DNA from: Saussurea involucrata
Lineage: Eukaryota; Streptophyta; Magnoliopsida; Asterales; Asteraceae
Assembly: GCA_033807775.1 (NCBI GenBank)
Contig: CM066313.1
Span: 60,558,484 to 60,622,483 of the forward strand
Length of the DNA: 64,000 nt
Direction: 5' to 3'
Each line of letters opens with the position of its first letter. The first letter of the stretch is position 1. Shown here piece by piece: positions 18,835 to 31,800 of this stretch. A model generated the notes under the pieces. That model did not search any database. It was not told the DNA's origin and saw only the letters and a list, made by a program, of their open reading frames with translations. The translations under genes were made by a program, and so were the position numbers.

Positions 18835-20864
18835 TGTAACAACCCAGTCTAAAATAGAACATGCATAGCATTAAATCAGAAGTATTACAAAAAATGGGTC
18901 CCAAATTTTCATTACATCTGATTCGAACTTTAGGTTGGCGGAAACATCCTATACACAACTGAGAACATACTAGTTTCTATAAGTGTCAATGGCACTGGCT
19001 CTATCTGCATATGTACTCTATCCTGCTCTTGCTCACTTACCTGAGCCTCCTACTATCTGCTTACCTGAAAAGGTTTAGTTTGGAAAATGTGAGGGTTAGA
19101 CCATGAGGTCTAGTGAGCTCCCTCCTGACAGTTCTCAAATCATTTAAAAACAGTTTATAACTTTCAAATATCTTTGCATAAAACTTTCACATAACTTAAC
19201 ATAAAACTTTCACATAACTTTACATAAAACTTTCACGGATAAATCCGCTCCCGTAAATGGCACCCTGAAGTCACTCAACAGTGACAACGAGTCAGTCTCA
19301 CCCTGCCTTACTGGGTACACTCTCCCATGGCATAAACGGAATCTCCCCCCGGCATGAGCACTAGCGGAACCTCCCCCCGACTTAGCCAATTTACGTCTAC
19401 CACAATGTATGCATACATCTCAAATAACTTTCAACTAGTAAAAATCATGTAAAATAACATGGCATTTCTACTCAATTACTTTCTTTGGAAAACACGTATA
19501 AAATAACGTATTTTTAGTTAGAAAAACTCACCTGGCGCTTTAACAATTTCTTCTCGCGAATACTTCCGATTTTACGGTGAGCACCTCTGATATTACGAGA
19601 ATAAGAATAGTGAGTCTTGGTTAAATCTTAGTCCCGTCTGAACAATTTTCTACCCAACTCGGCTCCCAACAAACTCAGGAATAAACTAATAAAATACCGG
19701 ATCTTTATTTATTACCGGCCCAACCCAATCTAATAAAAAAATACTGGGTCAACATAAAATTTCCGGATCAGTCCACCTAATTAAATTCCGGGCTTTCGGC
19801 CCAAAAGGAAAACTTCCGGTTCTTTAAAATTCCGGATCATGGTTTAGCTAAACTCCGGATCTCCTTTACCAAGTTCCAGATCTATATCATTAAAGGCCAA
19901 CTCCGAATTCCATTCAATTAGGTTAAGTTCCGTACTTTAATGTTTTAGGCCCAAAGAAATTAAACTTCAGATCCAAAACTAATACCGGATCTTTATTTAG
20001 GGCCCATCACCGGTTCTTGCTTCATTTAAAACTCCAATCCGGATCTGATATTACATACCGGAACTATGACCTATTACATAATTAAATTTCGGATCAGATT
20101 TCAATAATCAAATTCCGGTTCCTTTTGTCATTTATGGCCCAAGTCCGGTTCTTTTTAATTAAATTCCGGAACCATATAAGGCCCAATTCCGATTCTTATA
20201 AAAAGTAATATCGGATCCCTTAATTAGGTCCAATACCGGATTTGATAATTAACTTTCGGATTTTAGCCCAAGACAATTCCGGATCTACAAACATATTCTG
20301 GATCTACAATAAAATTCCGGATCCTATCTTCCGGGACCCAATTTCCGGTTCCGGTCCGTTCCGGATCCGGTTCCGATTCTTGATCAGACCTCGATTCTAG
20401 TTGTTAAGTCTCGATTTCATTAGATGCATAATGATCGAAAACTATGAGGAATAATTGTAAGGGTCTCTAATACGCTTCTAATCATTTTAATTTTATTAAG
20501 CATAACTTACATCGATTGCCCCTTGAATATACTAAAACTTGCCAAAAATAAAACCCACTAATCAGACTTCCCAAATTAAACATAGAATATGGATGAGAAG
20601 GTAAGATTACCTAAATGAATTAGATTTCAAATCCCTTTCTTCTTCCAATTTGATGATGGAATAAACCTTCTTCTCCAATTAAATCTTAAGACCAAAACTC
20701 TCTCTTTCTCTGCCCTTTCTCTCTAAGCCGCCTCGCACAAATGGTATGCTTCTAGGGTTTTGAGCCTCATTTAAGAGTTTTTATACTCTCTCAAACTCTA
20801 CAACTTATCACATTCCCCCACGAAACTTTAAATCTTTTCAAATAACATCTCGGTTATTACAACA
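18835..20864 (-). repeat. 3' LTR of F (2030 bp)
   Basis: Runs from TGTAACAACCC to TTATTACAACA. On the minus strand it is preceded by a purine tract (TTTTGAGGAGGGAG). The middle, about 19678-20375, holds over 20 CCGGA(T/A)C or CCGGTTC motifs at roughly 25-40 base spacing. A TATA box is expected near its right end (TATAAAAAC complement near 20780), with the RNA start shortly after, so U3 is short and most of the LTR is transcribed. Confidence 0.85.
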
Positions 20865-20872
20865 CTCCCTCC

Positions 20873-21114
20873 TCAAAAGAATTCCGTCCTCGGAATTCCA
20901 TTATCGAAAAGATTAGGGTACTTGGACTTCATGTTCGCTTCTAACCCCCAAGTTGTCTCTTGCCCTTGGTGATACAGCCACTGGACCTTTACAAGTCGGT
21001 CCTCTTTGTTCTTCGTTTTGAAAATCTTGATGTCTACGATTTCTAATGGTTTCTCCGCGTAAGTCAACTTCTCAACAACGCTGATATCCCCCAAAGGAAC
21101 AGCCACATCTGCTT
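20873..21114 (-). pseudogene. Chromodomain end of F integrase, cut by D
   Basis: About 80 residues: V-P-L-G-D-I-S-V-V-E-K-L, then K-E-D-R-L-V-K-V-Q-W, then T-T-W-G-L-E and a Y-P-N-L-F tail, ending with a stop at 20873. This is the C-terminal chromodomain of chromovirus integrases, which directs insertion to marked chromatin. D is inserted at TGCTT upstream. Across the insertion, reading from 28857, a V-I-I-E-R-V-x3-V-A-F stretch fits the segment that precedes the chromodomain, with part deleted and stops nearby. Confidence 0.75.
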
Positions 21115-21394
21115 TGTGAGTTCCAGATCCGTGCAATGAACAATGAAATCCACAGATAATAATACGATGTTTATGATTTCAACTGGTCATCCATATATTG
21201 CTTTCAATCAGAGTGTTTACAATATGAGAGTAGGAAAGCAAAATGAACAACTAGCCTATTTTCTAAGGCTAAAGCACATTATATATAACGGGCCCGTGGT
21301 TAACAAGCCCACGGCCCGTTCACTAACTAAGCTCAAAATAAAGAATAACAAAACAGGCCCTTGAACTTCTAATCAACATAAATTGACCCTAACA
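21115..21394 (-). repeat. 3' LTR of D (280 bp)
   Basis: TGTGAGTTCC to GACCCTAACA. The tract AAAGGGGGAAAT (minus strand) lies directly inside it. A TATATATAA box is near 21279-21290. Confidence 0.92.
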
Positions 21395-22038
21395 ATTTCC
21401 CCCTTTGATTTGAAGTTCGAGTTCGCGCTCTAGCTCTCGCCAGTTATAAACATATCTTTTACGAAGCGCAAAGTGAATCTCGAACCATCTGATAGCGCGG
21501 CGATAGTCGATGCGATCTTCAACCATTTCCAAAGCATTCCGAGCAGTTGTTTCATTCGGATTCGGAACATATGAATACTTTGGATTAACGAACAATGAAA
21601 TCAACAGATAATAATACGATGTTTATGATTTCAACTGGTCATCCATAAATTGCTTTCAATCAGAGTGTTTACAATATGAGAGTAGGAAAGCAAAATGAAC
21701 AACTAGCCTATTTTCTAAGGCTAAAGCACATTATATATAACGGGCACGTAGTTAACAAGCCCACGGCCCGTTCACTAACTAAGCTCAAAATAAAGAATAA
21801 CAAAACAGACCCTTGAACTTCTAATCAACATAAATTGACCCTAACAATCTCCCCCTTTGATTTGAAGTTCGAGTTCGCGCTCTAGCTCTCGTCAGTTATA
21901 AACATATCTTTTACAAAGCGCAAAGTGAATCTCGAACCATCTGATAGCGCAGCGATAGTCGATGCGATCTTCAACCATTTCCAAAGCATTCCGAGCAGTT
22001 GTTTCATTCGGATTCGGAACATATGAATACTTTGGATT
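21135..22038 (-). repeat. 452-bp tandem duplication of LTR plus ORF2 tail
   Basis: 21135-21586 and 21587-22038 are the same length and differ at about ten positions. Each holds 260 bp of LTR, the polypurine tract and the last 192 bp before the join at ACTTTGGATT. The inner copy lacks the first 20 bases of the LTR. D therefore has two polypurine tracts and two 3' LTR copies. In the inner copy the Trp codon of V-Y-N-W is TGA; in the outer copy it is intact. Confidence 0.9.
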
Positions 22039-24282
22039 TTCAGACTCGTGCGTAATGATCTTTCGAAGAGCATCTCGAACCTTAAAAAGCATGCCGTCGC
22101 AGAATCTGTCTACTTGACTGAACCGCAGAAATCTTTTCTCTTTCTGTTCGTTGATGTAGACTATCCTAAATTCAGGTTCTAGAAGCAGAGCGTTCTCGAA
22201 ATACATCTTCAATTCAGGATCTTTCAGATTCGGCTTGATCAGATTTACCTTCTTTGCCCTATTCTCGATTGCCATTTGGAAGTCCGTGAGATAAGACATC
22301 ATAATAGTACGGACCAGGAATCGACGAACAGCTTCGAGCGCCTTTGTGACAGGTAGGGGTCAGATGGTTCTTGTACGAAGGTCTTTTAGAATTATCAGGA
22401 AGTCGAACGGTCGGAGGTGCTGGAAGTTTGCTTCGGAAAATTTCCATTCATTCCCATCTTCACGTCGGACAGTGAATATAGGATAAACGATTTTCATAAT
22501 GCGGCTTAACTGGATGTTGAGTACCTCTGTGATCTGATGCTTGGTTCTGACTTGGCTAATTGATAGACACCGCTTCATTGCACTGATGTACCAGCGTTGG
22601 TATTCCGGATTGGAACTGTAGATACCAAAGAAAAAGGTAGGCTCGATGTTGCGTAACCTGTGAACATACAACTTCTTCAGTGATTCCTCCAGGTGAGGAA
22701 TGTAGATCGGAATCTTCTCCCATCGGATCTACTGCTGTTGAGGAGGGGGAAGGTCAGAAGCTGTCGGTTGTAGTTGAGGAGATGTCGGGATGTTGGAAGT
22801 TGTAGATTCGAGTCTTTCAGAAGTTTCAGCGGGTTGAGCAGAGTGAACGGGTGTGCCAAACAAATTATGGAGCAGAAACTGGTCGTAGTCGATGTTGTCG
22901 TCTTCATCAGTAGGGAAGACCACATTAACCTGGAGATTTACGACACTGGCGGCTTTTTCATACCATGCATCTTCGGTCTCCGGGTTGGTCTCGCAGTCTG
23001 GATCAATCATATCCAGTATCAGCATATCTGATGAGTCAAAATTAACCAGTTCCTGTGTTAAACCCTCAGTCTTTTCAACCGCCGGGTCTTCATCGTATGA
23101 AATATCCATATCTATTACCATCTCGGCTAGAGGCAACTCGGCTTCAGGTTCGGCGTCGGTTGTTGTTGCTGCAGTTGTTGGTTCCAGTTGAACCACAATT
23201 GTCGATTCGGTGAGGATATGGGCGGTCTCGGTAGGTTTTAGTCTTTTCTCCCCCTCACGGTGATCAGGATCATCCTGGTCATCGTGCTTGCGCTTTAGAC
23301 CGCCTGCTTGACTCTTGCAGGTTTCTTCGAGTGAACGGACTCTCTCAGACAGCGTTGTCATCGCTTGTTGGAAGTCCTTGAAATTCGAGTCAATGGTATC
23401 CAATCGAGTGGTAATGGACGATGAAGGAGCAGTGACCTGAGATTTCAGAACGGATAGCAGGTCTGTTTCGGTGGAGGTGTCGGTTTCAGATTGTTGGAGC
23501 AGTTGGGCCAGAAGCATCGTCTTGAGGGTGTCCACCGAGTAGGTAGGTTGAGTAGAACCCGGTGGAGGTGTATGAACGGTTTCAGTGTCGACGATATGCT
23601 TTTTACCTTTGATTAAGCGCCTAACGGTGTCGAGCTCGACGGCGACGTGCTGCTCCATCGCCTCGCGAACAGCCTTGAGGGTGCTGTTCAGGGACCCTTG
23701 TGACACAAAGTCGGGTAAAATAACTCCAAGATCACATAGATTACCCATTGAGGCATCTACCTGAGAGGCAGAGCCACCTACGTTCACGGTTGGCGCAGGG
23801 ATAGCCGTGGTAGGATTTCCATCCGATCCTCGTGTTCCGCCAGACGGAGACACTACAGACGTTCCGATTGAGTCACGAAGAGTCTCGATTTGGTGTTCCT
23901 CATTATGTGTCCTAGCCGAAGAATGTATAATATCAATTGGCTCTAGTCTCAACTATGCACTGAAAGAAGTTAAGACCGGGGGTTGCTGGTCTCTTATTTC
24001 AACACCAGTACTCTCCGAGTGAGAGACCGGTGGAAGTTGTGCTTGATCCCCGTGAGAAACTGAAACATCCGTCTTTTGAGAGACGGATGAGTGGATAAGG
24101 GGGTTGTACAATTGCTCCGCTGGGTCCACGGAGGCTTCTTCAATACCCCGTCCCACAAAATGAGACGGGACAGCAGATGTGGCTAACCATATTACACGTG
24201 GTTGGGTTCGCTCAGGAGCCTCGTTATCTTTACGGCTCAATCTTTCTTGGTTCGTTTTCGACCTTAACTCCCTCCTTCTCAC
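21847..24282 (-). pseudogene. ORF2 of D, broken copy
   Basis: Homologue of 8883-11279. Pieces on the minus strand: 24282-23953 (R-R-R-E-L-R-S start, GTG not ATG), 23952-22729 (with the K-R-K-H-D-D patch), 22671-22360 and 22302-21892 (C-terminal domain, D-R-F-C-D-G-M-L). Stops or frameshifts separate them. The same domains in the same order support a real ancestral protein in both copies. Function unknown. Confidence 0.8.
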
Positions 24283-25244
24283 ATGTTCTATGTCCCAGGG
24301 AAGGTCCCTCCGGCGCTGGCTGGACCATGGGATTCCCTTACTCTCGTCTATATGCTATCATATGTAGGGCTTCAGGCATATGCATAGCACGGATATTATC
24401 CTGCTCCCCCTCAAAACATACATGGGGATTGACTTGCTCCCCCTCGGAGTGAGAGTGTTATTTACGTGGGAGACATCAACACAAGGAAAAAACTTTTAGA
24501 CTTTTAAGAAAAACAGTGTGACGTTTCCCCTCGGATTTTGTTGAGGTTGTTGATCCGCCATGGAATATCTGTAAAAGACCCAAAGTTAGTAAACAAGACG
24601 GATAAACAAGTTCCGGTGCATACCTTTGCATTTAATGGCTCAATCTGAGAAAGGTTGAGGACTGGTAGTGAGAAAACAGGTACAGAACTGACAAACTCAG
24701 AGGTTTCCGGACAGAGGTTGCCGGAAAAATGAAATGAGAGGTATCCGGATCCTTTTATACGTTCCAAGCAATCCGGGTGTGGTATCCGGGATCCTATCCA
24801 AACCGGATAAGGCCCAGGTCCGGAAACCTATCCGGAAAGATAGGGTTTCCGGATACCTGTCCGGATACTTTGTGATTTTCAAACAGATTGTCCTGTCCTT
24901 GAAAAATTTGCAAAAATTAGGACTATGAAGAGGTAAAATGAACCTTCTCTCGCTCCCCCTCAAACTGAGCTTGGGGAGAAACTTGCTCCCCCTCGGATGA
25001 TGCAGAGTTGTGCAATGGAGAGTCCAACACACAAAAAACTTCTTACATTTAAAAAAAATTGTGTCGCTACCCCTCAAATGATGAACATAAGGGTATATTC
25101 TCCCCCTCAGAATGTGCGCATAGTGTGAAGTGCATACGGGAGTATCCACACACACAAAAAAAAACTTTCATCAGTTAAAAAATTGTGTGTGACACTCCCC
25201 CTCAACAGTAGAGTATACTTACCTGATGGCTGATCATGCTCCCC
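24283..25244 (-). other. Spacer of D with polypurine tracts, TCCGGA motifs and candidate intron
   Basis: GCTCCCCCT (GGGGGAGC on the minus strand) or close forms near 24403, 24438, 24953, 24986, 25098, 25195 and 25237. TCCGGA motifs cluster at 24704-24876. The candidate intron corresponding to 8631-8686 lies at 24569-24623, with GTATGC donor, TTTACTAAC and TTTTACAG acceptor. The ATG before it in A is lost here. No pol. Confidence 0.7.
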
Positions 25245-27549
25245 TTAAACACATGAGCAGCTCGTGAAAGCACAGGTATAGACAAACCTCACATCTTCGT
25301 AATATTGTTCCTTGTAGATCGTGAGCAGCTCCCTCATTCCGGTCATGTGTGTGGAGCATTCACAATCTAAGTACCACACATGACCGTCCTGCAAAACAAG
25401 TTTAGCGGACCTTGGGTACCCATATTTGCCTGGGTCCCGGAGGGTTAGATTTGACACCTTTCGTAGGAACCTGTTTTGACGCAGGTTGCCTCTTGGGTGT
25501 AGGTTTAACCTCAGTGGGAGGAACCTGCTTTGAATTAGGTTTCCTCTCCTGCTTTGGTTTAACCTCTGATTGGGAACCCCGTTGAAAATGGTGTTTCTTT
25601 TTGTTTTTACGGGGTTTGCGTTTGGGTGTATGATTATATATATGATATGACCCAAACCAATCATTGTTATTAATATCATCAAAGTCATTCCAACCACAAC
25701 TAGAACAACACAAACAATCATGCGACAATTGAATCAATTGCTGAGTGGAATAAATTTTCATCGGAAAATTAACATCTCTTTTAAAAAAAATCATTCCTAT
25801 GATTCCACGCACAATCGTTTTTGTTCATTCTAGGGTAAAACACAGTATTGAAATACTTTGATGCAGCATCCTTGACAGATTCCTTGGCTAGCCACTTTGG
25901 TTTTTCTTGTTTAGCGCGACCGTTTTTATCCGAAACAACAGGGACAGTACGGTCAGTGACTTTTGAAGAAGCGGTATTTTTGCTAGGCAATCGCTCGGTC
26001 TTTTGCCTCGGCTGTGATTGTGTTTGAGAAATAGGTTTAGATTTGGAAATCTTAATCACAGCCGGGGTCTTTGTTTCAGAACAGTCACCCTTTAGAAAGT
26101 TGACCGGTCGATTGACTACTGGTGACAGAAAATCAGTATGACTCGGAAGAGGTTTGTCGAAAAGGAACGACTCAAACTCTCCATCAGAATTACCTTCAGA
26201 GTTCATATATTCTGAAAAATCGACTTTCGGAATTACAGGACTTGGATCAGTCGAGGAAGGCGAGGAACACTTAGTGTCAGTGTGCTTTGGGGAATTCGGT
26301 GCGGAAGCGGTTGAAAAATCAGAGTTTAAATTCCTTTTAACACACTCATCTTGAGAAACTTTATTTTCTAGTGAAGATATATTTCCTATGAAAGCTTTAC
26401 ACGAGGATGTGTCAGATGAGTTTGAGGAAAGTTCAGGTGAAATCTGTGTGATATTTTGGAGTAGGTCAATCTGCACTTGGAGTTGACCATTTCTTATGTG
26501 CTCCTTCATCGTTTCTCTTGTCATGTCAGACAGTTTCGATGAGAGCTTATTGATTTCACACTGAAGAGTCTCCTTTTCTTTATTTGACACGACTTCGGTT
26601 TTCTCAGATTTGAGTTTCTCAAGCTCAGAGATTAGCGCTTGCTTTTCCATTTGAAAAACTGACCTTTATTTCTCGAGTGACTCCTCCAATTCGACTATCT
26701 TTGCTTCCAAGATGAGAGGGGGAACATAGAGTTTAAACTCATCCGTCTCAGTCTTGGTTGCGGTTGCTTGGTCCTCATCCTTTTTGGAGGAATCCTTGGG
26801 CTTTGCAACCTTGTAGCCATCGAAGTAGTCATTCGAGAGATACTTCTTGTTCTTTTGATAAGAATAATTTAAAGGTTCATAACAAAATGGAAGTTGTATT
26901 CCTCGTTTGTGTGATCGCTTATATTCCTCGGTTTCCTCTTCCTTTTCAGGTTCAAGAGGACCAGTCCATTTAATAGCATATTCTGGGTATTTCTTATCTA
27001 AACCAAGACACCCAAAGTCATACAGAGTAGGTGTTTTGTAGATACCCCTTTTCAAATAGTGTGGGTTATCGTATCCGATTCCCCATTCTTTGTTAAAGTA
27101 CGTGAACTCTTTGGGTTTATTCATAAAGATGGTTTGATCGGTTTGACCTCTTTTGTGGAGTTTTGTTTCAAGATCGGTGATTTTATTAACAAACTCTTTG
27201 TGCTGAATTTGAAGGGCAGAACATTGATAAACAATTTCTGCTTTCTCATTCAAGCACTGATCAAACTGAGATTGAAGTTCAGATAACTTGGCCCTTAAGT
27301 TCTTAGGTGCTAATGAAAGATTTTGTATTTGTCTTTTAAATTAGCATTTTCGGACTTGTATTTTTCAGTTATTCTCTTTTGAACATCTAGCTTTTTAGTT
27401 AAAGATCTAATCTCAAGCAGTTGTTCTTTAGAGGTGGCCTTAAAGTAATCTACCCGTTCAGTAAGTGATTGCACTTTATTAAGGAGATCTTGTTGGTTAG
27501 ATTCATATACCTGACTTGTCTTTTCCTTTGACTGAGGTGAACAAGACAT
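25245..27549 (-). pseudogene. Gag-like protein and protease remnant of D
   Basis: Starts at ATG 27549 (M-S-C-S-P-Q) and runs in pieces 27549-27310, 27253-26666, 26650-25781, 25812-25402 and 25721-25245. Same order as in A: coiled coil, aromatic segment, second coiled coil, Ser-rich part, C-C-S-S-C-G-W-N-D-F finger, I-W-V-P-K tail, protease motif. The protease site reads L-D-C-E-C-S-T-H-M-T, so the D-T-G of A is lost. The copy without the frameshift near 26150 shows where the A copy is broken. Confidence 0.78.
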
Positions 27550-27689
27550 CTTCAGTTGCACTGGAGTGATCGTCAGACGAATTGATTGATTCAAAGTGTA
27601 AACCTAACGCAAGGCACTAAGAGTGGTATCCTAACGCAGGTTCTACGACTGATATGAACTAGAAAATGGTAAGGATTCAACAAACTGAA

Positions 27690-28160
27690 CTTATCGGATA
27701 GGAATCTGGATAAGAAGTCTGATCTGGAAGTGTCCGGATCAGGTTTAAATGAAAACAGTTCAAATATCACAAAAGTTCCCGGATAAACGAAAGAGTCCGG
27801 ACAAACTGATGTTTCCGGATAACTATAGGTTACCGGAAGACACTGGTTTCCGGATAAGATTAAATACAGGAACTTACCGGGTGACAAGAGATTTCGGATA
27901 CAAAACTTTCCGGATGGAATGAGTTTCCGGGTAAAATCAATATAACTGGAAACTTCGAGTTATCCGGACAAAATAGGTTACCGGAAACGTTGAGTTATCC
28001 GGATAAACTATTTTACCGGAAACTTTGGGTTTCCGGAACAAATATACCCGGAGAGTATGGAATTAGAAGACTTACCCGGAAAGTTTAGACATGTCCGGAA
28101 GATTTACGCAATTATCCGGAAAGTTTAGAACTATCCGAAAACCGCGGTTGTTTTACCCGG
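27690..28160 (-). repeat. TCCGGA motif array in the leader of D
   Basis: About 20 TCCGGA or CCGG(A/T/G) motifs spaced 15-30 bases apart in the 5' leader, the position equivalent to 5077-5395 in A. Order and spacing differ between the two elements while the motif is kept. Confidence 0.85.
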
Positions 28161-28557
28161 AAAGAGCGGCTGGAGAGATGAGTTCGATTGGGAATCAACT
28201 AGGGTTGCTTAAAAACGTTCCTGAAAGATTAGAAACACTATCAAGCACAAAAATAACACTACCCAAATCGATTTTGAAGCAAAAACAACAAGTTTTGATG
28301 GCTAAAAATCTGATTTTTATCAAGAACACAACCAAAACTTTTGAACTTTGATTTGATTAAAACTCACTCAGATGATCGAATTAAGATGTGAAAATTTGCA
28401 GAATCACTAATAACAATGATACTAACAAAACCCAATAAACGAAATCGATCAATTTTAACAGAATCAAAAACGAGATTGTCACTCAAGAACATAGCCGTAT
28501 TTTTCAGAAAACTTACCAGAAATTGAATTGAACACTTTGAATCGATGTAGTCCGTCT

Positions 28558-28569
28558 GCTCTGATACCA
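28558..28569 (-). other. Primer binding site of D
   Basis: Complement of TGGTATCAGAGC, two bases from the right LTR. Confidence 0.88.
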
Positions 28570-28571
28570 AT

Positions 28572-28851
28572 TGTGAGTTCCAGATCCGTGCAACGAACAA
28601 TGAAATCAACAGATAATAATACGATGTTTATGATTTCAACTGGCCATCCATATATTGCTTTCAATCAGAGTGTTTACAATATGAGAGTAGGAAAGCAAAA
28701 TGAACAACTAGCCTATTTTCTAAGGCTAAAGCACATTATATATAACGGGACCGTGGTTAACAAGCCCACGGCCCGTTCAATAACTAAGCTCAAAATAAAG
28801 AATAACAAAACAGACCCTTGAACTTCTAATCAACATAAATTAACCCTAACA
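28572..28851 (-). repeat. 5' LTR of D (280 bp)
   Basis: TGTGAGTTCC to AACCCTAACA, followed by TGCTT. It differs from 21115-21394 at seven sites. Confidence 0.92.
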
Positions 28852-28856
28852 TGCTT

Positions 28857-31800
28857 CTGTCAAAAAGCCACTACTCTAACTCGCTCTATAATGACGAAAG
28901 TCAACTCATTATCGTCTGTATTTCTTGCACGGTTGCCGTCGTCTAAAATTCCATCAAATGCTCTTCCAAAAATAGAGGTATGCATCACACTATGAATTCT
29001 CCCAAAATCTCATCTGGCACCACAAGAACGTACACTATCTATCCAACTTCCATAACTTCGACGGTTCCAAAACCGTAGTCCACTTCACTTTCTCTCAAAT
29101 GCACCACTGCAACTACGGGTCGTCCCCCACATCAAGCTTCCCCTTTCTCAAACTCGGGGTCCAGAATTCTTATGTTTCTCAGTCCAACCAACTTAGTTCC
29201 ATTCGATTGTCCCAAACTGTTCTGATGGAAAACATAACCGTACTCCATACTTCGGAACCGCTCTCGGTGAGTCATCACTTTGCTATATCGTGCCATCTTG
29301 CACCAAATACTTGCAACCTCTCTGATCATTATACTCGCATGAATACCAACTGATAAATCCAAGGCCAGTCGCACCTCAATTTGCTCGCTTTCGTTCACAC
29401 ACCGGGACTCACGGTTTTAAAACATGTCTAATTAAGGTCTCTCATACCTCTTTACTTTCTTAAAAGAAGAAACTTGGCGGAATTCCCCGCCACAACACGG
29501 GAATCTTTTTCCCGGGAAAATCTCTCACTTGACAACTTGGCACAAGGCCCACCTTGTACATCCCGACAAACTCACAACCAAGAGTTCCTTCATCGGATTA
29601 CATGCAATTCTAGATTACTTCTCCCAACCGACATTCGTCCATGCGGATAACACCTCCTTTTCTCTAAACACATCGGCTACAGCTCATCATCCACTTCACA
29701 CGTTCTCGCCACTTCATCACTCCACACTTATACGTAACTAAAAGCAGGAAAACCTCCATGATCCCTCATTGAAGTGTTCACCCATCCGAATTGAACTTAT
29801 CCTGAAAACAGAATTCCTCACTGCTTGCCACAAGCGTTCAGTCATATATAAATTCGGTTACCCTTACTCAACTAGGAGGAGTAACCAGGGTCACACCATA
29901 CTATTCTCAATAGCTTAGCACTGAACGACCAGTTCGTTTGAACATTTCTCCCAACATCACCAACTCAACTCATTCAACGGCCTTTTTCCACTTCTTTCCC
30001 GTATAAAGACATACACAAATCCCCTTCCTCTATACTCTTTCCATGAGTTCGCACACTTACCGATATCAATCCACACACACTACTCTACCTTTCCGGTGTT
30101 ACAACCAAGCTTAGTGCTTCTAACCTACTCACTTAGTCTGACGTACTATCTTCACCTCCCCACGTTAGCGTGGAGCACCGCCTCCCAAACATTACTTGTC
30201 TCTCGCTTCCGACCTTTCCACATGCTGATAACATCTTCTCATTAATATACATAACCAAGCGGTTGCACCCAAAATTCTGACTGAAGGTATCCAACCACGT
30301 TATCTTGAAATGACACCAGTGTTTGAAGTCACTACACGTTCTTTGATCTTCGACTATTATCTTCGCAGATAATTCCTTCACACATAAGAAACAATTCTCA
30401 TTCTTTAAAGATTTCGCATCTACTACACCACATTTTTTTACTAATCCATCCCTCATCTTCTTTAAACTTCCAAAGATTCCAAAAATATACTTACTTAGTG
30501 ACTCACACAACCAAAAACACTTGGTTTCGCATTTGGGTAACCACCCACTACCGCTCCGACATTCTATTCCGATAATAGCCATACCACAACGCCAACTTAC
30601 AGACCGTGTGCTCCAACAACTTGATTAACAAATCGTACACCTCATCCGAAATCCCCGAAAAGGCTTCCATTTGATGCTTCACATCTTCTAAACAACACAT
30701 CCCATATCACTGGCTTGCACACTTATCTTGGCAAATGATTCCACTAACTCCTCAATACTCTAGATGAGCCACAACTCACGAGTTCTCAATTAACTCAAAC
30801 ATATTCGTTTGTTGTTAGTTCCTTGCAATTCCAAACTAGTACATAGACAGGGCTCAATCCCTCACAGATCGATATAATCTACACACTCACTTCGTTTGTG
30901 CTAAATACCTCATCCTTTTACGAACCGTCCAAGCCTCGTAAGTAAAACGCTTATCCAAACAACAGTCTTTAACCATCCTAACACCCATACAAGGTGGTCC
31001 ACCACCATGCATGTACCTATCTTTCCTATATGACCTCCTGCGTCAACACACCAGAACGATTTTCTCAACTTTCAACCTTCTGATTTAAGTCTTCGGCCTC
31101 AGACACCTTACACAGTTGTCGACTTCAACTTCAATAGTCGACCTGAGGATACTTCCCTATCCTTTTCGTCAACAAGGTTCCTTATTAAATTTAATCCTTC
31201 CAACATATCATATTCAACTTCATATTCTGTCGTCCTCATTTCAAAACTTACTCGTCCAACGTCAATATTACAAGATCGCCTTAAAACTCTTATCTGACGT
31301 CGAGGATATTTCATTTCTGCCTCACCACACTACTCATAACGAGTTACTAATACCATCACCTTGATGACTTCTAGTCCTTCCTTCGGACACAACCGTCCCT
31401 CGACAACTGTATTTCCATTCACCGAACAAGGGTACAGACCCTCATACAACTGACACTAAAGTCCACTTTCGACTCTTCCACTGTTCTCCTCTCCTCTTGA
31501 ACACAAATACCAAAACTACAAACATTCTCCCCTTATTTGTCCAACACCTATCCACCCTCGGAGTTCTTCCTTAGCTTAAAATGTAATACTCTATGACCTA
31601 GTGAGTTCATAGCCTTCATGTGTGACAACGCGATAAATAAATCATTTCGCACATTTTATCATTTTAAATAAACAACACTTGGAACCAACTGGGGTACACA
31701 TGACCCCAACACTCTCATAACTCCAATGTCCGGCACAACGATCTCGAGAATCGTTTGCATGCAACTTTCCATAAAACTTAATCTTACTCAACCAAAACGA

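Larger units (their letters stand above)
21115..28851 (-). mobile_element. Element D: Copia-type, gag plus ORF2, no pol
   Basis: 280-bp LTRs at both ends (7 differences, about 2.5%) and the duplication TGCTT (21110-21114, 28852-28856). Reading on the minus strand: LTR, primer site, leader with TCCGGA motifs, gag-like protein, spacer with many polypurine tracts, ORF2, polypurine tract, LTR. Its plan and proteins match the left half of A. Frames are broken in many places. It is older than A by LTR divergence. Confidence 0.9.

Noticed and set aside
20400..20830. Separate gene start with intron between LTR F and the chromodomain
   Set aside because: GT/AG pairs are present, but the region is within the F LTR (matched by its inverted copy at 33540-34010) and has no coding bias.
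30133..30582. 149-codon minus-strand frame inside F
   Set aside because: It has no match in pattern to protease, reverse transcriptase, RNase H or integrase. Its Cys-rich look comes from C/T-rich base composition; no conserved motif supports it.
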